DNA of 64,000 nucleotides from Magnetaquicoccus sp039908525 (lineage in GTDB: Bacteria; Pseudomonadota; Magnetococcia; Magnetococcales; Magnetaquicoccaceae). Both the position numbers and the translations under genes were made by a program. Each line of letters begins with the position of its first letter. The first letter of the stretch is position 1. The stretch lies in contig JAMOAY010000024.1 in assembly GCA_039908525.1 (NCBI GenBank), positions 8,858 to 72,857 of the forward strand, written 5' to 3'. The notes beneath the pieces were generated by a model that worked only from the letters and a program-made list of their open reading frames with translations, searched no databases and was not told the origin of the DNA. Below, one piece after another: positions 42,262-51,591 of the stretch.

Positions 42262-44622
42262 CTACTCCACCTTGAACAGCTGCGTCTGCTCCATGAGATG
42301 GTCGGCCTCCGTCATCATGTCGGTGCTGAACCCGGACACATCCTTGGCCAGGGAGAGATTCTGCTGGGCCCCCTTGTCGATGGAGGAGATGGCACCACCG
42401 ATCTGACTCAAACCCACCGCCTGCTGCCGCGAGGCGTTGCTGATCTGTTCGATCATGTTGGCAACCGCCAGGACCGTGTGCTGGATCCGGTTCAGATTCT
42501 GCTCGTTGCTGCCCCGGAACTGGGCCAGAAGCTCCTGCACACGCGCCAGCAACTCCTCCACCTCGGTTTCGGAGTGGTGCACCACCGTCAAACCCCGCTG
42601 CACCGCCTTGCCACTGGCAGAGAGCAGTCGGGTGATCTCCTGGGCCGCACGACCGGAACGGCGGGCCAACACCCGCACCTCGGTCGCCACCACCGCAAAC
42701 CCCCGACCCTGCTCACCCGCCCTGGCCGCCTCCACAGCGGCGTTGAGCGCCAGCAGATTGGTCTGAAACGCCACATCGTCGATGAAAGTGAGAATGCCGG
42801 CAATCTTTTCCGCCATCTCGCCAATCTCCGTCATGGCCTCCACAACCTGCCGGTTGGTTGCCTGCAATTGCTGAAACATCTGCTGGTTGGCCGTGCCCAT
42901 CTGCTCCACCGATTCCAGCAACTGGGTTTTGCCCGACTGGAACATGGTGTGCGCCTCCTGGCTGATGGTGCGCGCCTGTTGGGTGTTCTGCGCCGTCTGA
43001 TCCACCGTGATCGTCAACTCCTCCATGGCCGAGGAGATCTCCAACATGGCGCGGGTCTGCTCCTTGGTGCGCTGGGCCAGATCCTGGTTGCCGGCCATGA
43101 GCTTGATGGAGATGGTGGCGATACCCTGGGTCGTCTTCTGGGTCTGGGAGAGGACGGAACGCCAGCGCATCTTCAGGGAGGATAACGCCTGGGCACTCAG
43201 CTGCAGCTCCTGGAAACGGATCGCATGGTGCGGGGAGGGGGTCAGATCCAGCTTCTCGGCCATCACCTCCACCTCGTGGGTCATCGCATGCACCGGAGCA
43301 AGGATCCGGCGGCTGATCCACTGGCTGAGACCGAGCACCACGATCAGACTGAGGGCGATGATCAACAGGCTCTTCCACAACAGATGCTGGGCCACCCCTT
43401 TGAAATCCTCCTCCGGCACCACCAGGCCGATGGTCCAGGGCACCTCGTGACCGCTCTGCATCGGGGTGTAGAAGCCGTAATATTTCTGCCCACCCGATTG
43501 AAAATCAAACTGGAAGCCTGCTCCAAGCTGCAACGGCGCGCCATCCGGCAGGGCATGCAGACGGCGCACGGCATGGAACGAAGCCCCCAGGGCGCCATCG
43601 GTCACCTCGGTAATCCGGTTCTGCTCCATCTCCAGGGGGGCTTCCGTGCCATTGGCTTTGATCCGCAACACCTGCCGATGGTCCGGCAGGCCCACCACGC
43701 CACCGTGGTTGTCGATGATAAACATGCGGCTGTTGGGGGTGATGCGGTTGGCCTGCAACACCTCGGACAACGATTGGAGGACAATGTCGATGCCGGTCAC
43801 CCCGAGCAGCTTCTTGTCCCGATAGACCGGACTGGCAACCGTGATGCCGACCTGATAGGAGGTGCGGCCCTGGTAGCGATTGTCCCAGGTATAGACATCG
43901 GTCCAGAAGCGGTCTGTCTGCGGTCGCCGGGCGCCGACATACCAGGGGCGCAGACGGGGATCGTAGGCCTTGCCAGGGTCGGTCGTCGCCTGCGGATGGC
44001 CGCCGGCATCGGTTTCATACCAGGTGGTCTGCACGATGGGGGCCAGCAACTGGACAACCTGGGCCTGTTTGTCCATCGTCTCCTGGGGTATGGCGCGCTG
44101 GGTGGCCAGGGCGCGGCTCTCCTGGGCCACCACCTCCCGGGTCAACTCCTCGGCACGACGCATGCTTTCCCAGCTCTCCGGGTCGTCCCGCAGACGGCGA
44201 ATGGTCCGACTGCGCAGTTTGCCATCCTCCTCCCGCTTGTTGAGCCAATGGTTGCCCCCCTCGTCACCGAAATAGATGAGACTGAAATGGGGATGGCTGG
44301 TCAACTGCTCGCGGGTGACCGCCTGGAAGGTGCGCAGGAAACCGCCATCCCCCACCGTCTCCTGCAGCATGGCGGCGTTGATGCGCACCGCATTGGCCGC
44401 GGCATCCAGAAAACTCTGCACGCTTTTGACCGCCAGACGGCTGCCACTGGCCATGGCGGCCTGGGCGGTCTGTTCCAGGATGCCGGAGATGGCGATGAAG
44501 GTGATGGCCGCCAGAGTGGCCATGGGCAGGCCGATCAATGCGAAATAGGACCAGGGCAGGAAGCTGCCCAGGCGCAGACGGGGGTTCTGAGGTGTTGCGG
44601 TCGGAGTGGAGGGTGCGTTCAT
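42262..44622 (-). CDS. Methyl-accepting chemotaxis protein with dCache sensor
   Basis: 786-residue chemoreceptor. A first membrane segment (25-48), a periplasmic double-Cache sensor of about 320 residues (RLRPWYVGARR, SYQVGITVASPVYRDKKLLGVTGIDIVLQSL, and MQSGHEVPWTIGLVVPEEDF), a second membrane segment near 388-408, a HAMP domain, then a long helical signalling domain with hairpin tip FQTNLLALNAAVEAARAGEQGRGFAVVATEVRVLARRS near 640. The WYxxxR-like dCache motif often binds amines or amino acids, but the ligand is not known. It lies 15 bases after cheW on the same strand. Confidence 0.93.
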   Translation of the reverse strand: MNAPSTPTATPQNPRLRLGSFLPWSYFALIGLPMATLAAITFIAISGILEQTAQAAMASGSRLAVKSVQSFLDAAANAVRINAAMLQETVGDGGFLRTFQAVTREQLTSHPHFSLIYFGDEGGNHWLNKREEDGKLRSRTIRRLRDDPESWESMRRAEELTREVVAQESRALATQRAIPQETMDKQAQVVQLLAPIVQTTWYETDAGGHPQATTDPGKAYDPRLRPWYVGARRPQTDRFWTDVYTWDNRYQGRTSYQVGITVASPVYRDKKLLGVTGIDIVLQSLSEVLQANRITPNSRMFIIDNHGGVVGLPDHRQVLRIKANGTEAPLEMEQNRITEVTDGALGASFHAVRRLHALPDGAPLQLGAGFQFDFQSGGQKYYGFYTPMQSGHEVPWTIGLVVPEEDFKGVAQHLLWKSLLIIALSLIVVLGLSQWISRRILAPVHAMTHEVEVMAEKLDLTPSPHHAIRFQELQLSAQALSSLKMRWRSVLSQTQKTTQGIATISIKLMAGNQDLAQRTKEQTRAMLEISSAMEELTITVDQTAQNTQQARTISQEAHTMFQSGKTQLLESVEQMGTANQQMFQQLQATNRQVVEAMTEIGEMAEKIAGILTFIDDVAFQTNLLALNAAVEAARAGEQGRGFAVVATEVRVLARRSGRAAQEITRLLSASGKAVQRGLTVVHHSETEVEELLARVQELLAQFRGSNEQNLNRIQHTVLAVANMIEQISNASRQQAVGLSQIGGAISSIDKGAQQNLSLAKDVSGFSTDMMTEADHLMEQTQLFKVE

Positions 44623-44637
44623 GAAGGATGTTTCCGA

Positions 44638-45231
44638 TCAGACATGGGTTGACCCCGTCAGGGGGTGGCCGGCGATGAGGGCCAGCATCTCTTCGCTGGA
44701 CAGCAGGTTGTCCAGGTCCAGCAGGGGTACGCGCTTGCCCCGGTGGTGCACCACCCCCAGGATCGGAGGAGGGCCCGCCGTGGTTGCGAAGGGTGCCTGG
44801 TCGGTACCGACCGGCTCAATGTCGTCATCCGCCAGCGCCATGAGCTCCTCGACCCCGTCCACCCGCAAGCCGAACTGTCGGTCCATGCCCCCCTCCGCAG
44901 CCGTGCGCATCGGTTGTACCACCACCAGCACAGTGCGCGCCGCCTCGTCTGCCGCCGGCAGAGTGAGGCGCAGGCGCAGATCCATCACCGGGATCACCTC
45001 GCCCTGCAGGTTGCACAGACCGGCCAAGTGGGGGGGCAGGCCGGGTATCGGTGTGGCCGGGGCGTAGCGCACCATCTGCACCACCTGACGGGCGGGCAGG
45101 CCACAGAGTTGCCCATCCAGCAGGAAAAACAGCCAAGTCTGGCCAGCGGCTGTGGAGGTCGCCCCCTGCCGGCCCACCCAGCTGCGGGCCTCCTCCTCGT
45201 CGTCAAACGGATTCCATTCGTTGTGTGTCAT
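44638..45231 (-). CDS. cheW: CheW chemotaxis coupling protein
   Basis: 197-residue CheW domain protein. LCGLPARQVVQMVRYAPATPIPGLPPHLAGLCNLQGEVIPVMDLRLRL near 42-90 is the classic CheW core, with the second beta barrel ending GPPPILGVVHHRGKRVPLLDLDNLLSSEEM. A 30-residue acidic N-terminal extension (EWNPFDDEEEARSW) precedes it. AGGA lies five bases before the ATG at 45231. It couples CheA to the adjacent receptor. Confidence 0.93.
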   Translation of the reverse strand: MTHNEWNPFDDEEEARSWVGRQGATSTAAGQTWLFFLLDGQLCGLPARQVVQMVRYAPATPIPGLPPHLAGLCNLQGEVIPVMDLRLRLTLPAADEAARTVLVVVQPMRTAAEGGMDRQFGLRVDGVEELMALADDDIEPVGTDQAPFATTAGPPPILGVVHHRGKRVPLLDLDNLLSSEEMLALIAGHPLTGSTHV

Positions 45232-45306
45232 GGGATCCTGCATGGTTGGTTGGCCGGTGTTTATTGGATAAATGTACAACCACTGGCTTGCAAATAACGA
45301 AGCGTT

Positions 45307-45519
45307 TCACAAGGCAATACACGCCTCACAATAATCCGTGCCCGCCAACGCGAAAGCATCAAGGCGATTGAGCGCAATGGCTTCTCGCAGTGTCACCGTC
45401 AACGTTTCCAGCAATGTCTCGCGGTCGGCCTCCTGACAGTTGACACCAGAAAGTTCTGCAATCCAGCCTATCCACCATCCATCCACCTGCTTGATGACAG
45501 CCGTATAGGTTTGAGTCAT
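45307..45519 (-). CDS. HicB-like small protein between cheA and cheW
   Basis: 70-residue protein TQTYTAVIKQVDGWWIGWIAEL..NCQEADRETLLETLTVTLREAIALN: the single partial RNase-H-like fold of HicB antitoxins, with the conserved Y/WxxWV-type strand and EAD..LxxxLxxxL helix. No C-terminal DNA-binding helix-turn-helix and no hicA toxin gene nearby. AGGAGAG lies six bases before the ATG. It sits 16 bases after the cheA stop and is cotranscribed with che genes. Function unknown. Confidence 0.8.
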   Translation of the reverse strand: MTQTYTAVIKQVDGWWIGWIAELSGVNCQEADRETLLETLTVTLREAIALNRLDAFALAGTDYCEACIAL

Positions 45520-45535
45520 CGTTGCTCTCCTGCAT

Positions 45536-47815
45536 TCAACCGTTGATCCCGTCTGCCGGTTCCCCTGCCCCAGCGACCGGCAGCAGCCAGGCCAGGTCCA
45601 GAATGAGCGCCACCTGGCCATCTTCCAGGATGGAGGCCCCCATGATACCGGGTACCGGATAAAAATGCTCCAACAGATTTTTGATGAGCAGCTGTTTTTG
45701 TTCCAGGGTCTCATCCACCAGCAATCCGGCCGTGCGCCCCCCCTCGGCGACGATAAGCAGGGTGGCGCTCTGGCTTGGTGGCTCCGGGCTCTCCACCCCC
45801 AGCAGGCGGTGGAGGCGCAGCAGCGGAAGCGACCCGCCCTGCCATGGGAAGCGGGCCTGCTCCGGAGTCGTCTCCGACCACCAGGCCGGATCGGGGCGCA
45901 GGGAGGCGACGATGGCCAGGGTGGGCAGCACGAACCGCCGTGCACCCACCCGGACCACCACCCCGTCCAGAATCGCCAGGGTCAGGGGGAGCCGGATGTG
46001 AAAACGGCTGCCCGCGCCAGGACGAGTGTCAATCTGCACCGAACCGTGCAAGGCGGTGATCTCCTGCCGTACCACATCCAGCCCCACCCCCCGACCGGAG
46101 AGCTCGGTGACGGTCTGGGCGGTGGAAAATCCGGGCCGGAACAACAGCTCCAGCAGTGCCTCCGGGGTGGGCTCCTCCCCCTCCGCCAGCCACTGTTTCT
46201 GGCGGGCCGTGGCCAGAATCTGCGCCCTGTCCATGCCCCGTCCGTCATCTTCCACCTCCACGCAGAGCTGCCCCCCCTGGTGGGAGGCGCGCAGGGTGAT
46301 GGTGCCATGGGGTGGCTTGCCAACCGTTTGCCGCTGCTCCGGCGACTCAATGCCGTGATCGATGGCATTGCGCAGCAGATGTTTGAAAGGGTCGCTGAGC
46401 CGTTCGGCAATCTCTTTGTCCACCTCGGCAGCGGCGCCGCGTATCTCCAGGTTGACCAGTTTTCCGCTCTGCCGGGCGGCATCCCGGACCAGACGCTGGA
46501 AGGAGTGGAACAGCCCGCCGATCGGAATCATGCGCAGGGCAACCACCTGTCCCCGCAGGGCATGGCTGAGCTGTTGGCCCTGGTGGGAGAGCGCCTGCAA
46601 CACCTCGAAGGCGTGCTCCAGTGCATTTTGCAGATCGCCGCGACCCGCCGCCAAGCGTCGGCCCCGTGTCAGTTCCCGCAACGGTTGTTCCAGAGTGGCC
46701 AGCCCCTCTTCCAGCCGTCCCTGGAAGAGATCCAGCTCTCCCGCCAAATTGACCAGCCGGTTCAACTTGGCCACATCGACCCGGATGGTGGCGGCCGACT
46801 CCCGCATGGCCTGCTCGATCTGGCGCTTCTGGGTGGCCAGCGCCTGATCCCGCTCCGCCTGGGTCAGGGTGCCCTCCTGGACCAGAATATCGCCGAGGAA
46901 CTTCTGCCGGCCCAAGCCCTGCAACAGCTCCTGTTCGGTCACCGCCCCCTGGGCGAGCAGGATCTCGCCCAGAGGCTGCGGTCCCTCCGGCGGTGTCGGC
47001 GGTTCGTCGATGAGGGGCATCGGTTCCGGGTAGCGCTGCAGGGCCGCCAGCAGGTGGTCGATACGGGTTTGAAGGCGGGTCGTCGGCAGACCGGTGCTGT
47101 TCGTCAGCAGTTCCAGGCAGGTGATGGCCTCCTCCATCAGGGGGGCCAGCAGGGAGCCGATCTCCCGGCTGCCATTTTCGATCGGGATCAACCGATCCGC
47201 CACCTGGCTGGCGTAGTGGGCCAGATGGGTCAGCCCGGCCGCCCCGGTCGCCAGTTGAATGATGTCAAAACCCCGGTAGCAATCCCCCACCCACTCCCCG
47301 TCCGGTTGCCGGAGGAAAGCGGGCAGGTCGGCCCGCAGGGAGGCGCTGATGCCGAGGATGGCGGTGCGGGTTTCCTGGTGGGTCACCTCCTGGTCGGTAT
47401 GGTGGTACGGTTCCAGTTCGGCCAGCAGGGCGGCCACCTGTCCCGCCGCCGCACCGCCCTCCCCCTGGGCCTCGGCCAGCAACAGGGGCAGCAGGTCCAC
47501 CGCGCGCAGTAACAGGGAAACGAGCTCGGCGGAAAGCGACAGATCTCCGTCACGCAGGCGGGAGAGGAGTGTCTCAATCCGGTGGGCAAAATCGGCCATG
47601 GTGGGCCACTTGGCCCCCCGTGCCCCCCCCTTGAGGGTATGAAAGCCGCGAAAGATGCGGTGGATCCCCGCAGGGTCCTCGGGGGCGCGCTCCAGAGCCA
47701 GGATATCGGCCTCCAGCGTCTGAATAATCTCCCGGGCACTGAGCAGAAAGTTCTGCACATACTCCTGGAAATAGGGGTCGTTCTCGCCCTCTGTCGAAAC
47801 CTGTGCAGACGCCAT
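45536..47815 (-). CDS. cheA: CheA chemotaxis histidine kinase
   Basis: 759-residue CheA. HPt (P1) domain with phosphoacceptor His59 in GFHTLKGGARGA. A second helical region follows, then a linker (near 290-345) holding two tandem LGxILxxxGxxTxxEL units like MshEN/GspE N-terminal repeats, here LGEILLAQGAVTEQEL and LGDILVQEGTLTQAER. Then the dimerisation domain (RVDVAKLNRLVNLAGEL), kinase domain with HLLRNAIDHGIE near 480, DDGRGMD near 527 and GRGVGLDVV near 582, and a C-terminal CheW-like domain. AGGAGAG precedes the ATG. No CheY-binding P2 domain or separate cheY/cheB was seen. Confidence 0.94.
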   Translation of the reverse strand: MASAQVSTEGENDPYFQEYVQNFLLSAREIIQTLEADILALERAPEDPAGIHRIFRGFHTLKGGARGAKWPTMADFAHRIETLLSRLRDGDLSLSAELVSLLLRAVDLLPLLLAEAQGEGGAAAGQVAALLAELEPYHHTDQEVTHQETRTAILGISASLRADLPAFLRQPDGEWVGDCYRGFDIIQLATGAAGLTHLAHYASQVADRLIPIENGSREIGSLLAPLMEEAITCLELLTNSTGLPTTRLQTRIDHLLAALQRYPEPMPLIDEPPTPPEGPQPLGEILLAQGAVTEQELLQGLGRQKFLGDILVQEGTLTQAERDQALATQKRQIEQAMRESAATIRVDVAKLNRLVNLAGELDLFQGRLEEGLATLEQPLRELTRGRRLAAGRGDLQNALEHAFEVLQALSHQGQQLSHALRGQVVALRMIPIGGLFHSFQRLVRDAARQSGKLVNLEIRGAAAEVDKEIAERLSDPFKHLLRNAIDHGIESPEQRQTVGKPPHGTITLRASHQGGQLCVEVEDDGRGMDRAQILATARQKQWLAEGEEPTPEALLELLFRPGFSTAQTVTELSGRGVGLDVVRQEITALHGSVQIDTRPGAGSRFHIRLPLTLAILDGVVVRVGARRFVLPTLAIVASLRPDPAWWSETTPEQARFPWQGGSLPLLRLHRLLGVESPEPPSQSATLLIVAEGGRTAGLLVDETLEQKQLLIKNLLEHFYPVPGIMGASILEDGQVALILDLAWLLPVAGAGEPADGING

Positions 47816-47887
47816 GCATCTCTCCTGTGTGCAAACAACGCGCGGCGCGCCCGCAGGGTGGAGGTTCCCCTTTCCCGGTGCAGCCAT

Positions 47888-48130
47888 TCACGACGGCTCC
47901 GCCAACACGCCCTCCAGTGTTGTGGCATCCAGGACCCGGAGGCTCCATGCCTCCAGGGTGGCCGAGTCGGCCTGGGCAATTTTGTCGGTGGCCCACTCGG
48001 GCAGTGTGCCGAAACGGCGTTGCAGGAAACGGGTCAGCATTTTGGATTCGCCTTCTTGTCGGCCATCCACAGGATGCTCTCCTCGCATGGCACGGTCGGA
48101 CCACCTGTTGACGAAAACAGCCACGAACAC
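47888..48130 (-). pseudogene. C-terminal remnant of an Rpn-family/DUF4351 gene
   Basis: An 80-codon frame whose last 55 codons read EGESKMLTRFLQRRFGTLPEWATDKIAQADSATLEAWSLRVLDATTLEGVLAE, the DUF4351-type tail of Rpn nucleases. NRWSDRAMRGEHPVDGRQEGES before it matches the family's linker. The N-terminal and catalytic parts are missing, although an in-frame ATG at 48130 exists. I read it as a broken remnant, similar in kind to that at 36307-36720. Confidence 0.7.
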
Positions 48131-48414
48131 ACGGCCAGTCTATCCTGTTGGCATCTGAAAAGCCACCGGATTTATCGCAATCGTTCGACTCTTGACCCCC
48201 GCCATGCCGGCATCAGACGGGCTGTCGGCAGGGGGGAATATGACCTTTACGCACGATCTATTAATTGAATTTATCATGCAAAAAAAATTCAAATGCATAA
48301 AATATTTCAAAAACCATCTGCCATGGTTGACGTGGTGGGGAACAAGTGATAAAGCATCTTCGTTGCGCTGGCTGGAGGTGGATCGAAATTCTCTCTGTCG
48401 AGGTGGTTTGCGTC
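48131..48414. other. Leader region of the nuo operon
   Basis: 284 bases with a marked AT-rich stretch at 48255-48320 (TTAATTGAATTTATC, A8, TAAAATATTTC) in an otherwise GC-rich window, the likely site of the nuo promoter. Candidate -35 TTGAAT (48265-48270) and -10 TAAAAT (48298-48303) are too far apart (27 bases), so I do not assign boxes. No gene seen. Confidence 0.45.
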
Positions 48415-48771
48415 ATGTTGGAAAATTATTTCCCCATTCTGGTCCTGTTGGGTGTCTCCCTGGGGACCGCCGTGGTCATGATGGCGGGCTCCTTTCTGGT
48501 GGGCCCGAAGCGGGGCTATGCCGAGAAGAACGCCCAGTACGAGTGCGGTTTTGCCCCTCTGAGCCGGGTTCGGTTGCCGTTTGACGTGCGCTTTTACCTG
48601 CTCAGCATCCTCTTCGTCGTGTTCGATATCGAGGCCGCCTTTCTGTTTCCCTGGGCGGTGGCCTTCAAGGATATCGGCTGGGTCGGTTTTGTGGAGATGA
48701 TGCTTTTTCTGGGGGTGCTGCTGGTCGGTTACGCCTACATCTGGAAAAAAGGAGCACTGGAATGGGAGTGA
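48415..48771 (+). CDS. nuoA: NADH-quinone oxidoreductase subunit A
   Basis: 118-residue membrane subunit of complex I with three membrane segments. It carries the conserved KNAQYECGFAPLSRVRLPFDVRFYLLSILFVVFDIEAAFLFPW loop (40-82), whose Cys and acidic residues lie at the quinone channel. The ATG at 48415 is preferred over frames starting further up. Its end overlaps nuoB by ten bases. First gene of a complete nuoA-N operon. Confidence 0.96.
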   Translation: MLENYFPILVLLGVSLGTAVVMMAGSFLVGPKRGYAEKNAQYECGFAPLSRVRLPFDVRFYLLSILFVVFDIEAAFLFPWAVAFKDIGWVGFVEMMLFLGVLLVGYAYIWKKGALEWE

Positions 48772-49298
48772 TCGAAGAGGTCAGACAGGAGGTGGCGGAG
48801 CGGGGTTTTCTGTTGGCCTCGGCGGACAAGCTGGTCAACTGGGCGCGGACCTCCTCCATGTGGCCGATGACCTTCGGCTTGGCCTGCTGCGCGGTGGAGA
48901 TGATGCATGCCGGGGCCAGTCGCTACGACCTGGACCGTTTCGGCATCGTCTTTCGCGGTTCACCCCGCCAGTCGGATGTCATCATCGTCGCCGGCACCCT
49001 GACCCAGAAAATGGCCCCGGCCTTGCGCAAGCTGTACGATCAGATGCCGGAACCCCGCTGGGTGGTCTCCATGGGCTCCTGTGCCAACGGGGGCGGCTAC
49101 TACCATCATGGCTACTCCGTGGTGCGGGGGTGCGACAGCGTCGTGCCGGTCGATATCTTCATTCCCGGCTGTCCTCCTACCGCCGAGGCCTTCCTGTACG
49201 GCATCCTGCAGCTGCACAAAAAGATCCACCGCACCCACACCCTCTACAGCGGTTGGGGCGCTTCCGGGGTGGTGCAGAGCCGGGAGGTGCGCGCGTGA
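48762..49298 (+). CDS. nuoB: NADH-quinone oxidoreductase subunit B
   Basis: 178-residue peripheral subunit that binds the terminal cluster N2. Ligands: the tandem Cys of FGLACCAVEMM near 38-45, Cys in VSMGSCANGGGYY near 103 and IPGCPPTAEAF near 133. Starts inside nuoA and ends in a GTGA overlap with nuoC. Confidence 0.97.
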   Translation: MGVIEEVRQEVAERGFLLASADKLVNWARTSSMWPMTFGLACCAVEMMHAGASRYDLDRFGIVFRGSPRQSDVIIVAGTLTQKMAPALRKLYDQMPEPRWVVSMGSCANGGGYYHHGYSVVRGCDSVVPVDIFIPGCPPTAEAFLYGILQLHKKIHRTHTLYSGWGASGVVQSREVRA

Positions 49299-49849
49299 CC
49301 ACCGAGAAACTGGACCATCTGGAACAGTTGCTGGCCGGTCGCCTGCCGGAAGTGACGCGGCAGCGCCTGGCGGACGCCCTGATCCTGCACCTGACACCGG
49401 AAAATCTGGTGGCCACCATGCGCCTGCTGCGCGACGACCCGGATCTGGATTTCAAGCAACTGATCGATCTGTGCGGGGTGCACTATCCGCAGCGGGCCAA
49501 GCCGCTGGAGCTGGTCTATCAACTGCTGTCGGTACACAAAAACCATCGCTTGCGGGTCAAGATGGCCCTGGACGAGCAGACCCCGGTTCCCTCCCTCACC
49601 GATCTCTGGTGGTGCATCGACTGGTACGAACGGGAGACCTACGAAATGTTTGGGGTGCTCTTCTCCGGCCATCCGGACCTGCGCCGGCTGCTGACCGACT
49701 ATGACTTTGAGGGGTATCCGCTGCGCAAGGATTTCCCGCTGCAGGGGCTGACCGAGGTTGTCTATGACCCGCAGCAGCAGCGGGTGGTGCGCCGCCCGGT
49801 GCAGATGGTCGATGCCTCCCGGGAACCCTACCAAGCCAACCTGTCGTAG
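49295..49849 (+). CDS. nuoC: NADH-quinone oxidoreductase subunit C
   Basis: 184-residue 30-kDa subunit. The typical IDWYERETYEMFGVLFSGHPDLRRLLTDYDFEGYPLRKDFPLQG block is at about 108-152. The gene is separate from nuoD, as in alpha- and betaproteobacteria. GTG start seven bases after GGGAGG, overlapping nuoB. Confidence 0.96.
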   Translation: MTTEKLDHLEQLLAGRLPEVTRQRLADALILHLTPENLVATMRLLRDDPDLDFKQLIDLCGVHYPQRAKPLELVYQLLSVHKNHRLRVKMALDEQTPVPSLTDLWWCIDWYERETYEMFGVLFSGHPDLRRLLTDYDFEGYPLRKDFPLQGLTEVVYDPQQQRVVRRPVQMVDASREPYQANLS

Positions 49850-49861
49850 GGAGTGGTTTTG

Positions 49862-51043
49862 ATGGCTGAACAGCAAGAGTTTCAAACCTATATGGTCAAC
49901 TTCGGCCCCCAGCACCCGGCGGCCCACGGGGTGCTGCGGTTGCTGCTGGAGCTGGACGGGGAGGTGGTGGAGCGGGCGGACCCCCACATCGGCTTCCTGC
50001 ATCGGGGCACCGAAAAGCTGCTGGAACACAAGACCTACCTGCAGGGGGTGCCCTACTTCGACCGCCTGGACTACATGTCCATGATCGCCGAAGAGCACTC
50101 CTGGGTGTTGGCGGTGGAGCGGTTGCTGGGCATCCAGCCGCCGGAACGGGCCCAGTACATCCGGGTGATCTTCTCCGAGTTGACCCGCATCCTCAACCAC
50201 CTGCTCTTCCTGGCCGCCCACGGCCTGGACGTGGGGGCGATGACCATGTTCATCTACGCCTTCCGTGAGCGGGAGGAGATCCTCGACATGTACGAGGCGG
50301 TCTCCGGGGCGCGCATGCATGCCGCCTATTTCCGCCCCGGCGGTGTCGGACGCGACCTGCCCGAAGGGCTGGCGGAACGGATCCGGGACTTTACCGACTC
50401 TTTCCCGGGCAAGATAGACGAGTACGAGACCCTGCTGACCGACAACCGCATCTGGAAACAGCGCCTGGTGGATATCGGCGTGGTGAGCGCTGCGGAGGCC
50501 CTGGATATGGGTTTTACCGGGCCGATGCTGCGGGGCTCCGGGGTGGCCTGGGATCTGCGCAAGGCGGAACCTTACGATGCCTATGACCGGCTCACGTTTG
50601 ATATACCGGTCGGCAAGAACGGCGACTGTTACGACCGCTATCTGGTGCGGGTGGAGGAGTTGCGGCAGAGTACCCGGCTCATCCGCCAATGCCTGGAACA
50701 GATGAAGCCGGGCCCGGTGCGCCATGAGGATTTCAAGATCTCCGCCCCCTATCGGAAAGATATGAAGCGGGATATGGAGTCCCTGATCCACCACTTCAAA
50801 CTCTTTTCGGAGGGGTTCCAGGTGCCGGCGGGGGAGGTCTATGCGGCCACCGAGTCCCCAAAAGGAGAGCTGGGGGTCTATATCCTCTCCCACGGTGGCA
50901 ACAAACCCTACCGGGTGAAGATCCGGGCAGCGGGTTTCAACCACCTGCAGGCCGTCAAGCGGATGGCCAAGGGGCACATGCTGGCCGATGTGACCACCCT
51001 GGTGGGCAGCGTTGATATTGTGTTCGGTGAGATCGACCGATGA
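49862..51043 (+). CDS. nuoD: NADH-quinone oxidoreductase subunit D
   Basis: 393-residue 49-kDa subunit lining the quinone site. Landmarks: VNFGPQHPAAHGVLRLLLELDGE near 12-34 with the quinone-binding His, PHIGFLHRGTEKL near 41, LPYFDRLDYMS-type segment, and the C-terminal VDIVFGEIDR. The ATG at 49862 has GGGAG eight bases upstream; a GTG at 49853 is possible but less likely. Confidence 0.97.
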   Translation: MAEQQEFQTYMVNFGPQHPAAHGVLRLLLELDGEVVERADPHIGFLHRGTEKLLEHKTYLQGVPYFDRLDYMSMIAEEHSWVLAVERLLGIQPPERAQYIRVIFSELTRILNHLLFLAAHGLDVGAMTMFIYAFREREEILDMYEAVSGARMHAAYFRPGGVGRDLPEGLAERIRDFTDSFPGKIDEYETLLTDNRIWKQRLVDIGVVSAAEALDMGFTGPMLRGSGVAWDLRKAEPYDAYDRLTFDIPVGKNGDCYDRYLVRVEELRQSTRLIRQCLEQMKPGPVRHEDFKISAPYRKDMKRDMESLIHHFKLFSEGFQVPAGEVYAATESPKGELGVYILSHGGNKPYRVKIRAAGFNHLQAVKRMAKGHMLADVTTLVGSVDIVFGEIDR

Positions 51044-51077
51044 TCTGTTTTCACCCCGTGCTGAGTGGGCGGCTTCC

Positions 51078-51575
51078 ATGAGCGAATTGCAGAAAGATCT
51101 TCACTTTTCCGAGGCGGCGTTGCGCCAGGCCGAGATCATCTTCCAGCGTTATCCCGCCGATCGGCGCGAGTCGGCGGTGATGCCTCTGCTCCACCTGGCA
51201 CAGCGGGAGTTCGGCGGTTGGCTCTCCCGGGAGGCGTTGGATTATGTGGCCGCCTTCATCGGCATGGCCCCGATCCGGGTCTACGAGGTGGCGACCTTTT
51301 ACACCATGTACAACCTCAAGCCGGTGGGGAAGTACCACATCCAGGTTTGCACCAACATCTCCTGCTGGCTGTGCAATTCGGATGCGATCGTCCAGGCGCT
51401 GCAGGCCAGGTTGCGCCTTTCGGTGGGGGAGACCAGTGCCGACGGGCGTTTTACCCTGGTCGGGGTGGAGTGCCTGGGCGCCTGTGTCAACGCCCCGATG
51501 ATGCAGATCAATGACGATTATTATGAAAATTTGACTCCGGCCAGGGTGGCGGAGATCATCGATCAGTTGCCGTGA
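51078..51575 (+). CDS. nuoE: NADH-quinone oxidoreductase subunit E
   Basis: 165-residue 24-kDa thioredoxin-like subunit with [2Fe-2S] cluster N1a. Ligands: CTNISCWLC near 91-99 and VECLGACVNAPMMQ near 131-145. The ATG at 51078 matches family length; the frame runs upstream into nuoD and is not used. Its ribosome site is weak, so coupling to nuoD translation is likely. Confidence 0.95.
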   Translation: MSELQKDLHFSEAALRQAEIIFQRYPADRRESAVMPLLHLAQREFGGWLSREALDYVAAFIGMAPIRVYEVATFYTMYNLKPVGKYHIQVCTNISCWLCNSDAIVQALQARLRLSVGETSADGRFTLVGVECLGACVNAPMMQINDDYYENLTPARVAEIIDQLP

Positions 51576-51591
51576 CAGGAGCGTGACCTCC

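Noticed and set aside
48265..48303. nuo promoter boxes TTGAAT and TAAAAT
   Set aside because: The 27-base spacing is too long for a sigma-70 promoter; only the AT-rich region is noted.
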